Of a DNA stretch of 64,000 nucleotides, positions 45,968 through 55,471 are shown piece after piece. The stretch's first letter is position 1, and each line of letters starts with the position of its first letter. The notes under the pieces were generated by a model. It had not been told where the DNA came from. It saw only the letters and a list, made by a program, of their open reading frames with translations, and did no database searches. The stretch comes from Pararhizobium sp. YC-54 (lineage in GTDB: Bacteria; Pseudomonadota; Alphaproteobacteria; Rhizobiales; Rhizobiaceae). Made by a program: the position numbers and the translations under genes. The stretch is taken from positions 248,001 to 312,000 of the forward strand of contig NZ_JAOYTH010000003.1 in the NCBI RefSeq assembly GCF_025847205.1, read 5' to 3'.

Positions 45968-46747
45968 ATGAAAAAACATATGATCGCACTGGCTTTGGCC
46001 TGCGCCGCTGCCTTTTCCATGACGCCTGCCAACGCCGCCGAAAAGCTCAGGATCGGTACCGAAGGCGCCTATCCTCCTTTCAACTTCATCGACCCGGCCG
46101 GCAAGATCGGCGGGTTCGATGTCGATATCGGTCTGGCGCTATGCGCCAAGATGCAGGTTGAATGCGAAGTCGTGGCGCAGGACTGGGATGGCATTATCCC
46201 CGGGCTGATCGCCAAGAAATACGACATGATCATCGCCTCGATGTTCATCACCGAGGAACGCAAGAAGCAGGTTGCCTTCAGCGATCCCTATTATCTGGCG
46301 GCCATGACCCATGTCGCGGCAAAGGGCGCGGGCGTTACCGCATTCACCAATGAAGCGCTGAAGGGCAAGGTCATCGGCGCGCAGTCCGGCACGACGCAGG
46401 CAGAGTATATCGCCGCCGTCTATCCGGATGCCGAGATCAAACTCTACCCGACGCAGGACGAAGCCAATCTCGACATGGCCAATGGCCGCCTCGACATGGA
46501 GGTCGGCGACATGCTGCCGATGCTCGACTGGGTGACGAAGAACAATGACGGCAAATGCTGCGAGCTGATCGGCGAGCCGATCACCGACAAGAAGTTCGTC
46601 GGCGACGGCGTCGGAATCGCCCTTCGCCAGGAGGACAACGATCTTCGTGAAAAGCTGAACAAGGCGCTGGCCGACATTCGCGCCGACGGCACCTACAAGA
46701 CAATCAACGATAAGTACTTCACCATCGACGTCTACACGATGAAGTAA
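45968..46747 (+). CDS. Amino acid/amine ABC transporter periplasmic binding protein (orphan)
   Basis: A 259-residue type 3 binding protein. The ATG at 45968 gives the signal peptide MKKHMIALALACAAAFSMTPANA, with AGGGAA upstream; an earlier in-frame start at 45776 overlaps the regulator gene and is rejected. The mature part shows LRIGTEGAYPPFNFIDPAGK, GFDVDIGLALCAKMQVEC, WDGIIPGLIAKKYDMIIASM and a C-terminal ADIRADGTYKTINDKYF. It is like the histidine/lysine/arginine/ornithine and octopine binders. There is no permease or ATPase beside it, so it must work with a system elsewhere. Confidence 0.9.
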   Translation: MKKHMIALALACAAAFSMTPANAAEKLRIGTEGAYPPFNFIDPAGKIGGFDVDIGLALCAKMQVECEVVAQDWDGIIPGLIAKKYDMIIASMFITEERKKQVAFSDPYYLAAMTHVAAKGAGVTAFTNEALKGKVIGAQSGTTQAEYIAAVYPDAEIKLYPTQDEANLDMANGRLDMEVGDMLPMLDWVTKNNDGKCCELIGEPITDKKFVGDGVGIALRQEDNDLREKLNKALADIRADGTYKTINDKYFTIDVYTMK

Positions 46748-46810
46748 TGACTGCATAATTCTTAAATCGGAATCGATTTGGAAAAATTATGCAGCAAATT
46801 TAAAGTGCCA

Positions 46811-46846
46811 CAGCGCCGCGTTCCTTCCGGACGCGGCGCTGTTTTT
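46811..46846 (+). terminator. Rho-independent terminator
   Basis: CAGCGCCGCGT (46811-46821) pairs perfectly with ACGCGGCGCTG (46831-46841), followed by five T residues. It ends the binding-protein transcript and lies before the convergent second RTX gene. Confidence 0.9.
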
Positions 46847-46903
46847 CTGGATTGCCTGTCACTTTCGTCACGCCGATGACGCCGCCGCGGGGCGGCTTTC
46901 CGG

Positions 46904-48196
46904 CTATACGATGAAAAAGTCTGCCGCCGTCAAAGCCAAGCTACTGCCAACTTTGGCGAATAGCACTTTGGCTCCAGAGCCGCTGCCGTCCAGATCATAG
47001 TAAAGATTACCGGTATCGGTTTCATAGATAATCCGGTCGTCCCCCTGAGTCGCGTTGCCGCTGGTATTCTTGGCGAACTGCGCCGACGTTAGCGCTCCAG
47101 TGCCCGCAAGCTTGGTGAAAACCGCATTTTCCAGCCTGATCGTATCGTCCACAACGACAAAATCGTCGATGGTGTCGACATTGGTTGTGCCGTTCAGTGT
47201 AGAATTGAACAGGAATATGTCTTTCCCGACACCCCCGCGAAGCAGGTCATTCCCGAGACCCCCGGCAAGCTGATCGTTGCCAGCTTCCCCTCGAAGTTCG
47301 TTATAGACCGAGTTGCCGGTCAGTTTGTCGGCCAACGCGGTTCCGCGAACACCCTCGATGCTTATAAGCGTGTCGGCTTTGCCGAAGCCGTCGATGGCCG
47401 TCCCTTTGCCGAGATCCACGGTTACGCCAGCGCCGCCGCCGAGGAAGTTGGCGTCCGCGTGATAACGAACGAAGTCAAATCCGCCGCCGCCATCAATCGT
47501 ATCTTTCCCGCCAAGACCCATAAACTGTTCGGCGCGCGTGCTGCCTTTGATTACGTCTGCAAACTGCGATCCGCGAAAGCTTTCGAAGTTCTTGAACGTC
47601 TCGCTGTTGCCATAGGGGTCAATCACGGTTCCGGCCGTTGCGTCGAGCAGAATCCCCCGATAGGCATCGGCGTTGAAATAGGCGTCTCTGAAACTAAGCT
47701 GGTCAGAGATGCCTGTGCCGCCGTCGCAGGTGTCCTTCCCCTCACCCCCCTCGACGAAATCGTCGCCGCCGCCTGCATTGATCACATCGTTGCCGCCGTA
47801 GGCAAAAATATCGTCGCTGCCACTGGAGCCGGTAATCGTGTCGGCGCGGTTCAGCAGCCAGCTGTCCAGACTCTGATTGAAGGGATAGGCGTCCATGAAA
47901 ATCTGCATCGAGATGTTCAATGTCAGCTTCTGCAGCACTGCTTTTCCATCGGCACTGAGAATTTCCAAGGATGTCAATGTTCCAGCATCCGTAAGGTCGC
48001 CGTCAGCGTCGGCGACAAAGCCGGTGCCCTTGGCCCGAAGCATCAGTCCATTTTCGAGCCGCAACGTCGCCTGGGTTGACGTTGGAGTTCCAATCTTTGT
48101 TGTCGTGCCGGTGCCAAGCAGCTCCCCGAAGCCGGGATTATAGTCGAGCCCAAGCGGGTAAGTTGAATTGATATAGTAATAAGTGAGTGTAGCCAT
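46904..48196 (-). CDS. RTX calcium-binding repeat protein (smaller)
   Basis: A 430-residue protein. Residues 1-115 form a non-repeat domain of unknown function (MATLTYYYINSTYPLGLDYN). Calcium-binding nonapeptides occupy about 120-165 (GSDDIFAYGGNDVINAGGGDD), 215-245 and 300-325. The C-terminal region (NVDTIDDFVVVDDTIRLENAVF ... YYDLDGSGSGAKVLFAKV) is shared with many rhizobial type I secreted proteins, and the last residues ADFFIV form the hydrophobic secretion tail. No signal peptide and no exporter genes nearby. Good ribosome site (GGAG) before the ATG, next to an inverted repeat. Confidence 0.88.
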   Translation of the reverse strand: MATLTYYYINSTYPLGLDYNPGFGELLGTGTTTKIGTPTSTQATLRLENGLMLRAKGTGFVADADGDLTDAGTLTSLEILSADGKAVLQKLTLNISMQIFMDAYPFNQSLDSWLLNRADTITGSSGSDDIFAYGGNDVINAGGGDDFVEGGEGKDTCDGGTGISDQLSFRDAYFNADAYRGILLDATAGTVIDPYGNSETFKNFESFRGSQFADVIKGSTRAEQFMGLGGKDTIDGGGGFDFVRYHADANFLGGGAGVTVDLGKGTAIDGFGKADTLISIEGVRGTALADKLTGNSVYNELRGEAGNDQLAGGLGNDLLRGGVGKDIFLFNSTLNGTTNVDTIDDFVVVDDTIRLENAVFTKLAGTGALTSAQFAKNTSGNATQGDDRIIYETDTGNLYYDLDGSGSGAKVLFAKVGSSLALTAADFFIV

Positions 48197-48205
48197 ATCT
48201 TATCT

Positions 48206-48238
48206 CCATGAAATGGTGACAAATTAGCTATTTCATGG
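48206..48238 (-). promoter_or_regulatory. Inverted repeat in leader of second RTX gene
   Basis: CCATGAAAT (48206-48214) and ATTTCATGG (48230-48238) are perfectly complementary. On the minus strand the stem ends immediately before the GGAG ribosome site of the RTX gene, so it may be an operator or a translation-controlling hairpin. Confidence 0.45.
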
Positions 48239-48426
48239 TTTTTGTAAATAGGCTTGGAGTTACATCCATCACGACGCGGGTTACAACACTATATCCGGCG
48301 TCCAGCCATTGCAAAGAATGCACATTTCTCCAATTGATCTGCCATGTTTGCCGCGCAGGGCAGCTCTGTCCCTATCGCCCTGGCGAAATAACTGGCGATC
48401 TGCTATCTGACGCTCGCAACAACCCT

Positions 48427-48561
48427 ATGGAGCTTATCATGTTTTCGCAGCGCAAGCTGTCGAGCCCGTCTGATCGCGGTTTTGTCCAGAAGATCTGGAA
48501 CGCGATCCTTCTCGTTCAGACCCGTGAAACGACCTCGCTTATGACAGGTCGCAACCGCTAG
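48427..48561 (+). CDS. Small hypothetical protein (44 aa)
   Basis: A 44-codon frame from ATG 48427 (MELIMFSQRKLSSPSDRGF), with a second ATG at 48439. It ends in KIWNAILLVQTRETTSLMTGRNR, a short amphipathic, basic region like small rhizobial DUF1127-type proteins, but no family can be assigned. The ribosome site is weak. It is kept because codon use and charge look protein-like. Confidence 0.35.
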   Translation: MELIMFSQRKLSSPSDRGFVQKIWNAILLVQTRETTSLMTGRNR

Positions 48562-48595
48562 GCCGCGGCCGGGCCAGTTCATGCGGCCGGGCCAA

Positions 48596-49978
48596 TTATT
48601 GCGGCGGGAATGTCACCGAGGCTTTCAGCCCCTTGCCCTCCGGCCCTTCGCCCAGCTCAAGATGTCCGCCGAACAATCCGGCGATTTCTTCGACGATCGG
48701 AAGTCCCAACCCCATCCCCGGTGCTTGCCCGCGTCCGCCGCGCGCAAAACGCTGGCGCACGACCTGCCGGTTCTCCGGCGGGATGCCCGGGCCGTTGTCT
48801 TCGACGTCGAGCCGGACTCCGTCCGCTCCGGTTTCGACCCGGACCGTAACCTCCGTCCCCTTGCCGGCATAGGCGATGGCGTTTTCGATCAGATTGCGCA
48901 GAAGCTCGCCGATCAGCAGCGGCTCCGCCCGGATCAGCGCCTTGCCATCCCCCTCGAAACCGAGATCAATGCCGGCCTCACCGGCACCGGGCACGCGGTC
49001 GCCGGTAATCTGCTGCGCCAGCGCTGTCAGGTCGATGATCTCGAGCGGCTGCGGTTCTGTCGAGCCGGCGGCATCGATCTTGGCCATCAGCAGCAACTGC
49101 GCCAGGATGCGTTCGGCGTGGGCGACCGCCTCGTCGCCCTTGCGGGCGGCGGCCTGCGCCTCCTCCAGCGTCGTCGCGCGGGCCGACAGCGCCAGCTGGG
49201 TGCGGATGATCGCCAGCGGCGTGCGCAGCTGATGGCTGGCATTGCCGGAAAAGTGGCGCAGTGCGTCGAGCGCCGATTGCAGCCGCACCATGAAGGAATT
49301 GACCGTCTCGACCAGCCCTTCGACTTCGCTCGGTACCGATTGATCGATCGGATGCAGATCGTCGGGGCTGCGTTCGGCAATGGCATCGCCAAGGCGATAG
49401 AGCGGCCGCAGCGAAAAGGTCACCGCGATCCAGACGATGGCGGCGGCCCCCAGGATCATCATCATCAGCCGGAACGCCGAGCGCAACAGGATGGCCTGCG
49501 TCAGCTGCCGCCGGGCAATCGTCGTTTCCGCGACGGTCACGACGAAGGGAACGGAATTGATGCCGGTCGAGGCAGATCGTTCAAGGGCTGCGACCCGGAT
49601 CGGTTCGCCACGAAACTGCGCATCGGCATAGACGGCCGACTGGCCGTTGAGATCGGCGACCGAGGGCAGGTTCTGGTAACCGGTGATGAACTGGCCGGGC
49701 GGCCCGTCAACCCGGTAAAAGACCCGGTCCTGTGCGGCCGAGGTCAGCATCTCGAGCGCCACATAGGGGATATCAACCTCGAGCGAACCGTCTTCGGCGA
49801 CCACGACCCTTTCGGCGATGGCCAGCGCCGAGCCGGCAAGAACCCGGTCGGAGACGATGTTTGCCGTCTTCACCGCCTCGCGATAGGTATCGATCAGGGC
49901 AAGGGCACCGATGACGACGGTCGAGATCAACAGCCAGGCCAAAAGCCCGCGGCGCAGGGAGTAGGCACGCCGTGCCAT
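48596..49978 (-). CDS. tctE: Sensor histidine kinase, TctE-like
   Basis: A 460-residue membrane kinase: helix 1 at residues about 12-30 (LLAWLLISTVVIGALALI), an N-terminal 2CSK/TctE periplasmic domain of about 130 residues, helix 2 around 170-188 (LMMMILGAAAIVWIAVTF), HAMP region, the phospho-accepting His in FSGNASHQLRTPLAIIRTQL, and an ATPase core with N box (LLRNLIENAIAYA), DNGPGIPPENR and GLGLPIVEEIAGLFGG. It should sense tricarboxylates. Its start overlaps the response regulator stop (TGATG). Confidence 0.92.
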   Translation of the reverse strand: MARRAYSLRRGLLAWLLISTVVIGALALIDTYREAVKTANIVSDRVLAGSALAIAERVVVAEDGSLEVDIPYVALEMLTSAAQDRVFYRVDGPPGQFITGYQNLPSVADLNGQSAVYADAQFRGEPIRVAALERSASTGINSVPFVVTVAETTIARRQLTQAILLRSAFRLMMMILGAAAIVWIAVTFSLRPLYRLGDAIAERSPDDLHPIDQSVPSEVEGLVETVNSFMVRLQSALDALRHFSGNASHQLRTPLAIIRTQLALSARATTLEEAQAAARKGDEAVAHAERILAQLLLMAKIDAAGSTEPQPLEIIDLTALAQQITGDRVPGAGEAGIDLGFEGDGKALIRAEPLLIGELLRNLIENAIAYAGKGTEVTVRVETGADGVRLDVEDNGPGIPPENRQVVRQRFARGGRGQAPGMGLGLPIVEEIAGLFGGHLELGEGPEGKGLKASVTFPPQ

Positions 49979-50652
49979 CAGCCGTCCGCCATCTTGTCGA
50001 GATAATAACCGATGCCGCGCGCGGTGCGCACCGTCAGCCCATGCGGCGCCAGGCGCTTGCGCAGCCGGCTGACATATTGCTCGATGGCATTGGCGCTGAG
50101 ATCGTCATCGAAGGCGGTCAGCGACTGGATGATCGCCTCCTTGGCGACCACCTTCCCGGCGCGCATGAACAGGATTTCCAGAAGCCCGAGTTCGCGGGCC
50201 GGGATATCCAGAGTGACGCCTCCGGCTGAAAATGTTCGCGAATTGAGATCGAACGACACGCCACCATAGCTGACAAGCGATGACCGAAGCCCAGCCTGCC
50301 GCCGCAGAAGAACACGGACGCGGGCCTCGAATTCGCTGATATCGAACGGCTTGATCATGTAGTCGTCGGCGCCGAGATCGAGCCCCTTGATCTTCTCCTC
50401 CTGCGTACCGCGCGCCGTCAGGATCAGCACCGCCGCCTTGTTCTGCCGCGCCCGCATCGAGCGCAGGACGTCGAGACCATCCATTTCCGGCAGGTTGAGA
50501 TCGAGGATGACGAGATCGAAGGTTTCCGTGGCGGTCACCGCGTTGGCCGAGGCGCCGTCATGAACGACGTCGACGGCATAGCCGCTGCCGCGCAGAATGG
50601 CGACAAGTCCTTCCGAAAGCGCCGTATTGTCCTCGACCAGTAGTATCCGCAA
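49978..50652 (-). CDS. tctD: Response regulator, TctD-like (OmpR family)
   Basis: A 224-residue regulator. The receiver domain (1-115) has the acidic pair in LLVEDNTAL, phospho-Asp in DLVILDLNLPEMDGLDVL and the Lys in DYMIKPFDISEFEARV. The C-terminal winged helix (125-220) includes LDIPARELGLLEILFMRAGKVV and YVSRLRKRLAPHGL. The start codon is TTG at 50652, with GGGAG upstream. It is divergent from the binding-protein gene, and direct repeats suited to an OmpR-type protein lie upstream of tctC. Confidence 0.92.
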   Translation of the reverse strand: MRILLVEDNTALSEGLVAILRGSGYAVDVVHDGASANAVTATETFDLVILDLNLPEMDGLDVLRSMRARQNKAAVLILTARGTQEEKIKGLDLGADDYMIKPFDISEFEARVRVLLRRQAGLRSSLVSYGGVSFDLNSRTFSAGGVTLDIPARELGLLEILFMRAGKVVAKEAIIQSLTAFDDDLSANAIEQYVSRLRKRLAPHGLTVRTARGIGYYLDKMADG

Positions 50653-50730
50653 ATCCGCCGTCTCCCTGATGCCACTCTATCGGGCGTGCTGGCGCTTGTG
50701 AACGGGCGGAGGCTGCGGCAATATCGTTTT

Positions 50731-51798
50731 ATGCGTTTCCTTCCCCTTCTCTGCCTTCTCTTTGGATTTTCAATGCCGGCGGCCGCCCAGCCAACGCTGT
50801 TTCCGGCGCGTTCGGGCGATGCGGCAGCACCGACCGTCGTGGTCTACTCGTCGCTCGACGAGCCTTTGGCGCGGCCGATGATCATCGGCTTCCAGACCGC
50901 CAATCCGGATGTGGCCGTGCGCTACGAGGACATGCTGACCGGCGAGATCTACGACCGGATCGTCAAGGAGACCGATGCCGGCGAAAAGACCGCGGATTTC
51001 GCCTTTTCCTCGGCGATGGACCTGCAGGTGAAGCTGAGCAATGACGGCTATGCCCAGCGCAGCGACCTGCCGATGAGCGGCCGCTGGCCGGCCTGGGCCA
51101 ATTGGCGCAACACGGCCTATGCGCTCACCTTCGAGCCGGCTGTTTTCGTCTACCACAAGCCGAGCTTCACCAAGGAGAAGCCCCCTTCGACGCGGGCGGA
51201 GTTCGTCGATTATCTGAAACGCCAGGGCAGCGCCGTGTTCGGCAAGATCGGCACCTACGATATAGAGCGATCCGGCGTCGGCTTCCTGTTCATGGCCCGC
51301 GATCAGGAGCAATTCGGCGATATCTGGTCGGTGATCCAGGCGATGGGATCTGCCGGGGTCAAGCTCTATTCCACCAGCTCGGCCATCCTGGAGCGCGTCT
51401 CTGACGGCCGCTTCGTGCTCGGCTACAACATTCTCGGCTCCTACGCCGCCGATTGGGCCGCACGCCATCCGGATGTCGGCATCGTGCTGCCGCGCGACTA
51501 TACCGTCGTCATGTCGCGCATCGGGCTGGTGCCGCAGGCCGCGGCAAGTCCGGACCTGGGCCGCCGCTACCTGGAGTTCTTCATGTCGAAGGAGGGCCAG
51601 ACGATCATGGCGCGCGAATTGCAGATCCCCGCCGTCAGCCCGGATGTGGCTGGCGCCAACACTGCCAACACGATGCGCGAAATGCTCGGTGGCCAGTTGA
51701 AGCCGGTTCCGGTCAGTCCCGGCCTGATGGTCTATCTCGATCAGGTCAAGCGAGCGCGGCTGATTGCCCGCTGGAACGAAGTTTTGCGGCTCCAGTAG
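50731..51798 (+). CDS. Periplasmic binding protein (iron/phosphoglycerate PgtC-like)
   Basis: A 355-residue exported protein of the type 1 (AfuA/FbpA-like) binding family. The ATG at 50731 gives the signal MRFLPLLCLLFGFSMPAAAQ. The mature part has TVVVYSSLDEPLARPMIIGFQ, WANWRNTAYALTFEPAVFVYHKP, VLGYNILGSYAADWAARHPDVGIVLPRDYT and RRYLEFFMSKEGQ. No permease or ATPase is adjacent. It lies between tctDE and tctCBA, as PgtC lies beside the PgtBA kinase/regulator pair, so a role as a periplasmic signal-binding accessory of TctE is inferred. Confidence 0.8.
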   Translation: MRFLPLLCLLFGFSMPAAAQPTLFPARSGDAAAPTVVVYSSLDEPLARPMIIGFQTANPDVAVRYEDMLTGEIYDRIVKETDAGEKTADFAFSSAMDLQVKLSNDGYAQRSDLPMSGRWPAWANWRNTAYALTFEPAVFVYHKPSFTKEKPPSTRAEFVDYLKRQGSAVFGKIGTYDIERSGVGFLFMARDQEQFGDIWSVIQAMGSAGVKLYSTSSAILERVSDGRFVLGYNILGSYAADWAARHPDVGIVLPRDYTVVMSRIGLVPQAAASPDLGRRYLEFFMSKEGQTIMARELQIPAVSPDVAGANTANTMREMLGGQLKPVPVSPGLMVYLDQVKRARLIARWNEVLRLQ

Positions 51799-51845
51799 AC
51801 GACAACCCAAAATTAAGGGACATTAATATGGCAAGGTCCCACCCG

Positions 51846-51863
51846 ATGTCAGGTAAATGTCAG
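51846..51863 (+). promoter_or_regulatory. Direct repeat, candidate TctD binding site
   Basis: ATGTCAG occurs at 51846-51852 and 51857-51863, an 11-base repeat interval as in binding sites of OmpR-family regulators that bind head-to-tail on one DNA face. It is about 200 bases upstream of tctC. Confidence 0.45.
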
Positions 51864-51950
51864 CTTCATATGGTGCCTTGCAGTTCTTCATTGTCCGTGG
51901 AGGCGGATGATCGAGGCGTATGGGAGGAGTTTCACCAGACCCGGCCTAAC

Positions 51951-51984
51951 GGCGAGCCTGCAAGGCTGCCGCAGCCGGCTCGCC
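51951..51984 (+). promoter_or_regulatory. Nested stem-loop in the tctC leader
   Basis: GGCGAGCC (51951-51958) pairs with GGCTCGCC (51977-51984), enclosing a smaller GGCTGC/GCAGCC stem (51964-51976). It lies about 75 bases upstream of the tctC start. It could end the preceding transcript or form a leader structure; there is no T run. Confidence 0.4.
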
Positions 51985-52060
51985 CCGTGAACCATCCCCG
52001 TCCGCAAAGATGAACAATATGCGCGCCACGTAACCGGTGCGCCTGACGGAGGACTACCCT

Positions 52061-53005
52061 TTGAAACAGTTTTTTCTGGCATCCATTCTCGCTGGCGCTC
52101 TCGCCCTGCCGGCTTTTGCCGCTGACTACACGATCACCGCACCGGCCAATCCGGGCGGTGGCTGGGACCAGACGGCCCGCTCGATCCAGTCGGTGATGCA
52201 AGCCGAAGGCATTTCCGGCAACGTTCAGGTTCAAAACGTTCCGGGCGCCGGCGGCACGATCGGCCTTGCACAGTTCGCCAGCCAGTCGGCCGGCAACCCC
52301 AACGCCCTGATCGTCGGCGGTTACGTCATGGTTGGCGCCATCCTCACCAACAAGTCGCCGGTGACGCTCAACGACGTGACCCCGATCGCACGCCTGACCG
52401 GCGAATACGAAGCCATCGTCGTTCCGGCTGATTCGCCGCTGAAGACCATGGGTGACCTCGTCGAAGCGCTGAAGAAGGATCCGGGGTCGGTCTCCTGGGG
52501 CGGCGGTTCTGCCGGCGGCACCGACCATATCGCTGTTGGCCTGATTGCCAAGGCAGCCGGCGTCGATCCGACCAAGATCAACTACATCGCGTTCTCCGGT
52601 GGCGGTGAAGCGCTGGCCGCCATTCTCGGCAGCCAGGTGACAGCCGGTATTTCCGGCTATGGCGAATTCGAAAGCCAGGTGAAGGCCGGCACGCTTCGTC
52701 TTCTCGCCGTATCGAGCGCCGAGCGCATCGAAGGTGTCGATGCGCCGACCATCAAGGAGAGCGGCATCGATGTCGTGGTCCAGAACTGGCGCATGGTTGC
52801 CGCGGCTCCCGGCCTGACCGACGAGCAGAAGACTGCGGTTTCGGCCGACATCGAGAAGCTGGTCAAGTCGGCCGGCTGGCAGGAAACCCTGAAGACCAAG
52901 GGCTGGCAGGATACCTATCTCGCCGGCGACGCCTTCAAGGAACAGCTTGCCAAGGACGTATCCGCAACCGAAACCGTCCTCAAGGACATTGGTCTGGTAA
53001 AATGA
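52061..53005 (+). CDS. tctC: Tripartite tricarboxylate transporter substrate-binding protein TctC
   Basis: A 314-residue periplasmic binding protein. The start is a TTG at 52061, preferred because GGAGGA at 52048-52053 is 7 bases upstream and the product then begins with a perfect signal peptide (KQFFLASILAGALALPAFA). The Bug/TctC fold is seen in YTITAPANPGGGWDQTARS, VPGAGGTIGLAQF and WGGGSAGGTDHIAVGLIA. It captures citrate-like acids for TctAB. The stop overlaps the tctB start (ATGA). Confidence 0.95.
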   Translation: MKQFFLASILAGALALPAFAADYTITAPANPGGGWDQTARSIQSVMQAEGISGNVQVQNVPGAGGTIGLAQFASQSAGNPNALIVGGYVMVGAILTNKSPVTLNDVTPIARLTGEYEAIVVPADSPLKTMGDLVEALKKDPGSVSWGGGSAGGTDHIAVGLIAKAAGVDPTKINYIAFSGGGEALAAILGSQVTAGISGYGEFESQVKAGTLRLLAVSSAERIEGVDAPTIKESGIDVVVQNWRMVAAAPGLTDEQKTAVSADIEKLVKSAGWQETLKTKGWQDTYLAGDAFKEQLAKDVSATETVLKDIGLVK

Positions 53006-53493
53006 GCAAGGGCCACACCCCTTCGACGCAGACACGCCGCCCTGACAGGGCGGCGCTTGTCATTGCCGTCTTTCTGGCCGGTCTTGCCGGACTGATCTTC
53101 TGGGATACGTCGCGGCTGGCGAGTGCCAGCGGCTATTCCGGCATCGGCCCTGCGACCATTCCTTTCGTGATCGCGGGAATGCTTCTGCTGCTTGCGGCCT
53201 GGACCGTCTTTGAGGCTCTTCGCGGCGATTTTCCGGCACGCGAACGCCAGGAGTTCGGGCCGGTGATCTGGATCGTCGGCGGTCTCGCCGCGCAGATGCT
53301 GACGCTGAAGCCGCTGGGCTTCTCGATCGCCACCGGTCTGCTCTTTGCTGCGACCGCGGCCGGGTTCGGAAAGCGGAAGCTGTGGTTCACCATCCCGATC
53401 GGCATCGTCCTGTGTCTTTGCGTCTGGCTGGTCTTTGCCGGGCTGTTGCAACTCTCGTTGCCTGCTGGTCCGCTTGAACATCTGTTTTGGTAA
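53002..53493 (+). CDS. tctB: Tripartite tricarboxylate transporter small membrane protein TctB
   Basis: A 163-residue membrane protein with four predicted helices (ALVIAVFLAGLAGLIFW near residue 18; IPFVIAGMLLLLAAWTVF; LGFSIATGLLFAATAAGF; IPIGIVLCLCVWLVFAGLLQL). SGYSGIGPATIPFVIAG is the usual TctB start region. It supports the TctA channel in proton- or sodium-driven uptake. It is coupled to tctC by overlap and lies 9 bases before tctA. Confidence 0.93.
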   Translation: MSKGHTPSTQTRRPDRAALVIAVFLAGLAGLIFWDTSRLASASGYSGIGPATIPFVIAGMLLLLAAWTVFEALRGDFPARERQEFGPVIWIVGGLAAQMLTLKPLGFSIATGLLFAATAAGFGKRKLWFTIPIGIVLCLCVWLVFAGLLQLSLPAGPLEHLFW

Positions 53494-53502
53494 GGCCCTG
53501 AC

Positions 53503-55020
<1,518 letters not shown>

Positions 55021-55047
55021 CGGTTCCTCCCAAGATCGTCACAGAAG

Positions 55048-55081
55048 AAGGCCCGGTTCGCTGATGTTAACCGGGCCTTTT
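55048..55081 (+). terminator. Rho-independent terminator after tctA
   Basis: AAGGCCCGGTT (55048-55058) and AACCGGGCCTT (55069-55079) form a perfect 11-bp stem, followed by TTCTATTT. Confidence 0.88.
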
Positions 55082-55190
55082 CTATTTGCATGGCTGGGAT
55101 GAATTCCTGTGCGTTGTAAACAAGGGTGCCAAGCCCCATATTCCGGTCATCGAACAACACGATGAACAACTTAGGAAAGTGAGCAAAGAG

Positions 55191-55358
55191 ATGAGTGCCC
55201 GTAAATCTGCCCGAGGCTTTTTCGGTAATGCCATCGCCATCTTCGGCGCGGCCACGGCCGCTGCCGCAGCAGTAGAAGGCAACCGCCGTCCGCTGGACCG
55301 CGACCTCTATACGCTCGGCATCAACCCGGCGAACTTCAAGTCCGTCAAGCGCGGCTGA
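55191..55358 (+). CDS. Small hypothetical protein (55 aa)
   Basis: A 55-residue product from the ATG at 55191 (MSARKSARGFFGNAIAIFGA). It has a basic N-terminus, an Ala-rich hydrophobic stretch (IAIFGAATAAAAAVEG) that could be a short membrane helix, and a polar end with RRPLDRDLYTLGINPANFKSVKRG. AGGAAA lies about 12 bases upstream. An earlier in-frame start at 55086 would overlap the tctA terminator region and is unlikely. No function can be assigned; similar tiny proteins occur in rhizobia as I recall. Flanked on both sides by terminators, it is a single-gene transcript. Confidence 0.6.
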   Translation: MSARKSARGFFGNAIAIFGAATAAAAAVEGNRRPLDRDLYTLGINPANFKSVKRG

Positions 55359-55416
55359 ACAGAGGTTAGGCGCGTCGCGAGGGACGCTGCTACCTGAACT
55401 GTCAGACCAGCACATG

Positions 55417-55451
55417 AAAAAACCGCCAATCTTGCGATTGGCGGTTTTTTT
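55417..55451. terminator. Bidirectional terminator
   Basis: AAAAAACCGCCAATC (55417-55431) and GATTGGCGGTTTTTT (55436-55450) are perfectly complementary with a 4-base loop, with T run on the plus and on the minus strand. It serves the small plus-strand gene and the convergent DUF475 gene. Confidence 0.92.
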
Positions 55452-55471
55452 GTTTGGTCCGTACCGAAACG

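Noticed and set aside
51828..52013. A 61-codon frame before tctC with AAGGGA upstream
   Set aside because: Composition (Pro/Arg/Cys-rich, no pattern) looks non-coding, and it covers the direct repeats and hairpin that look regulatory.
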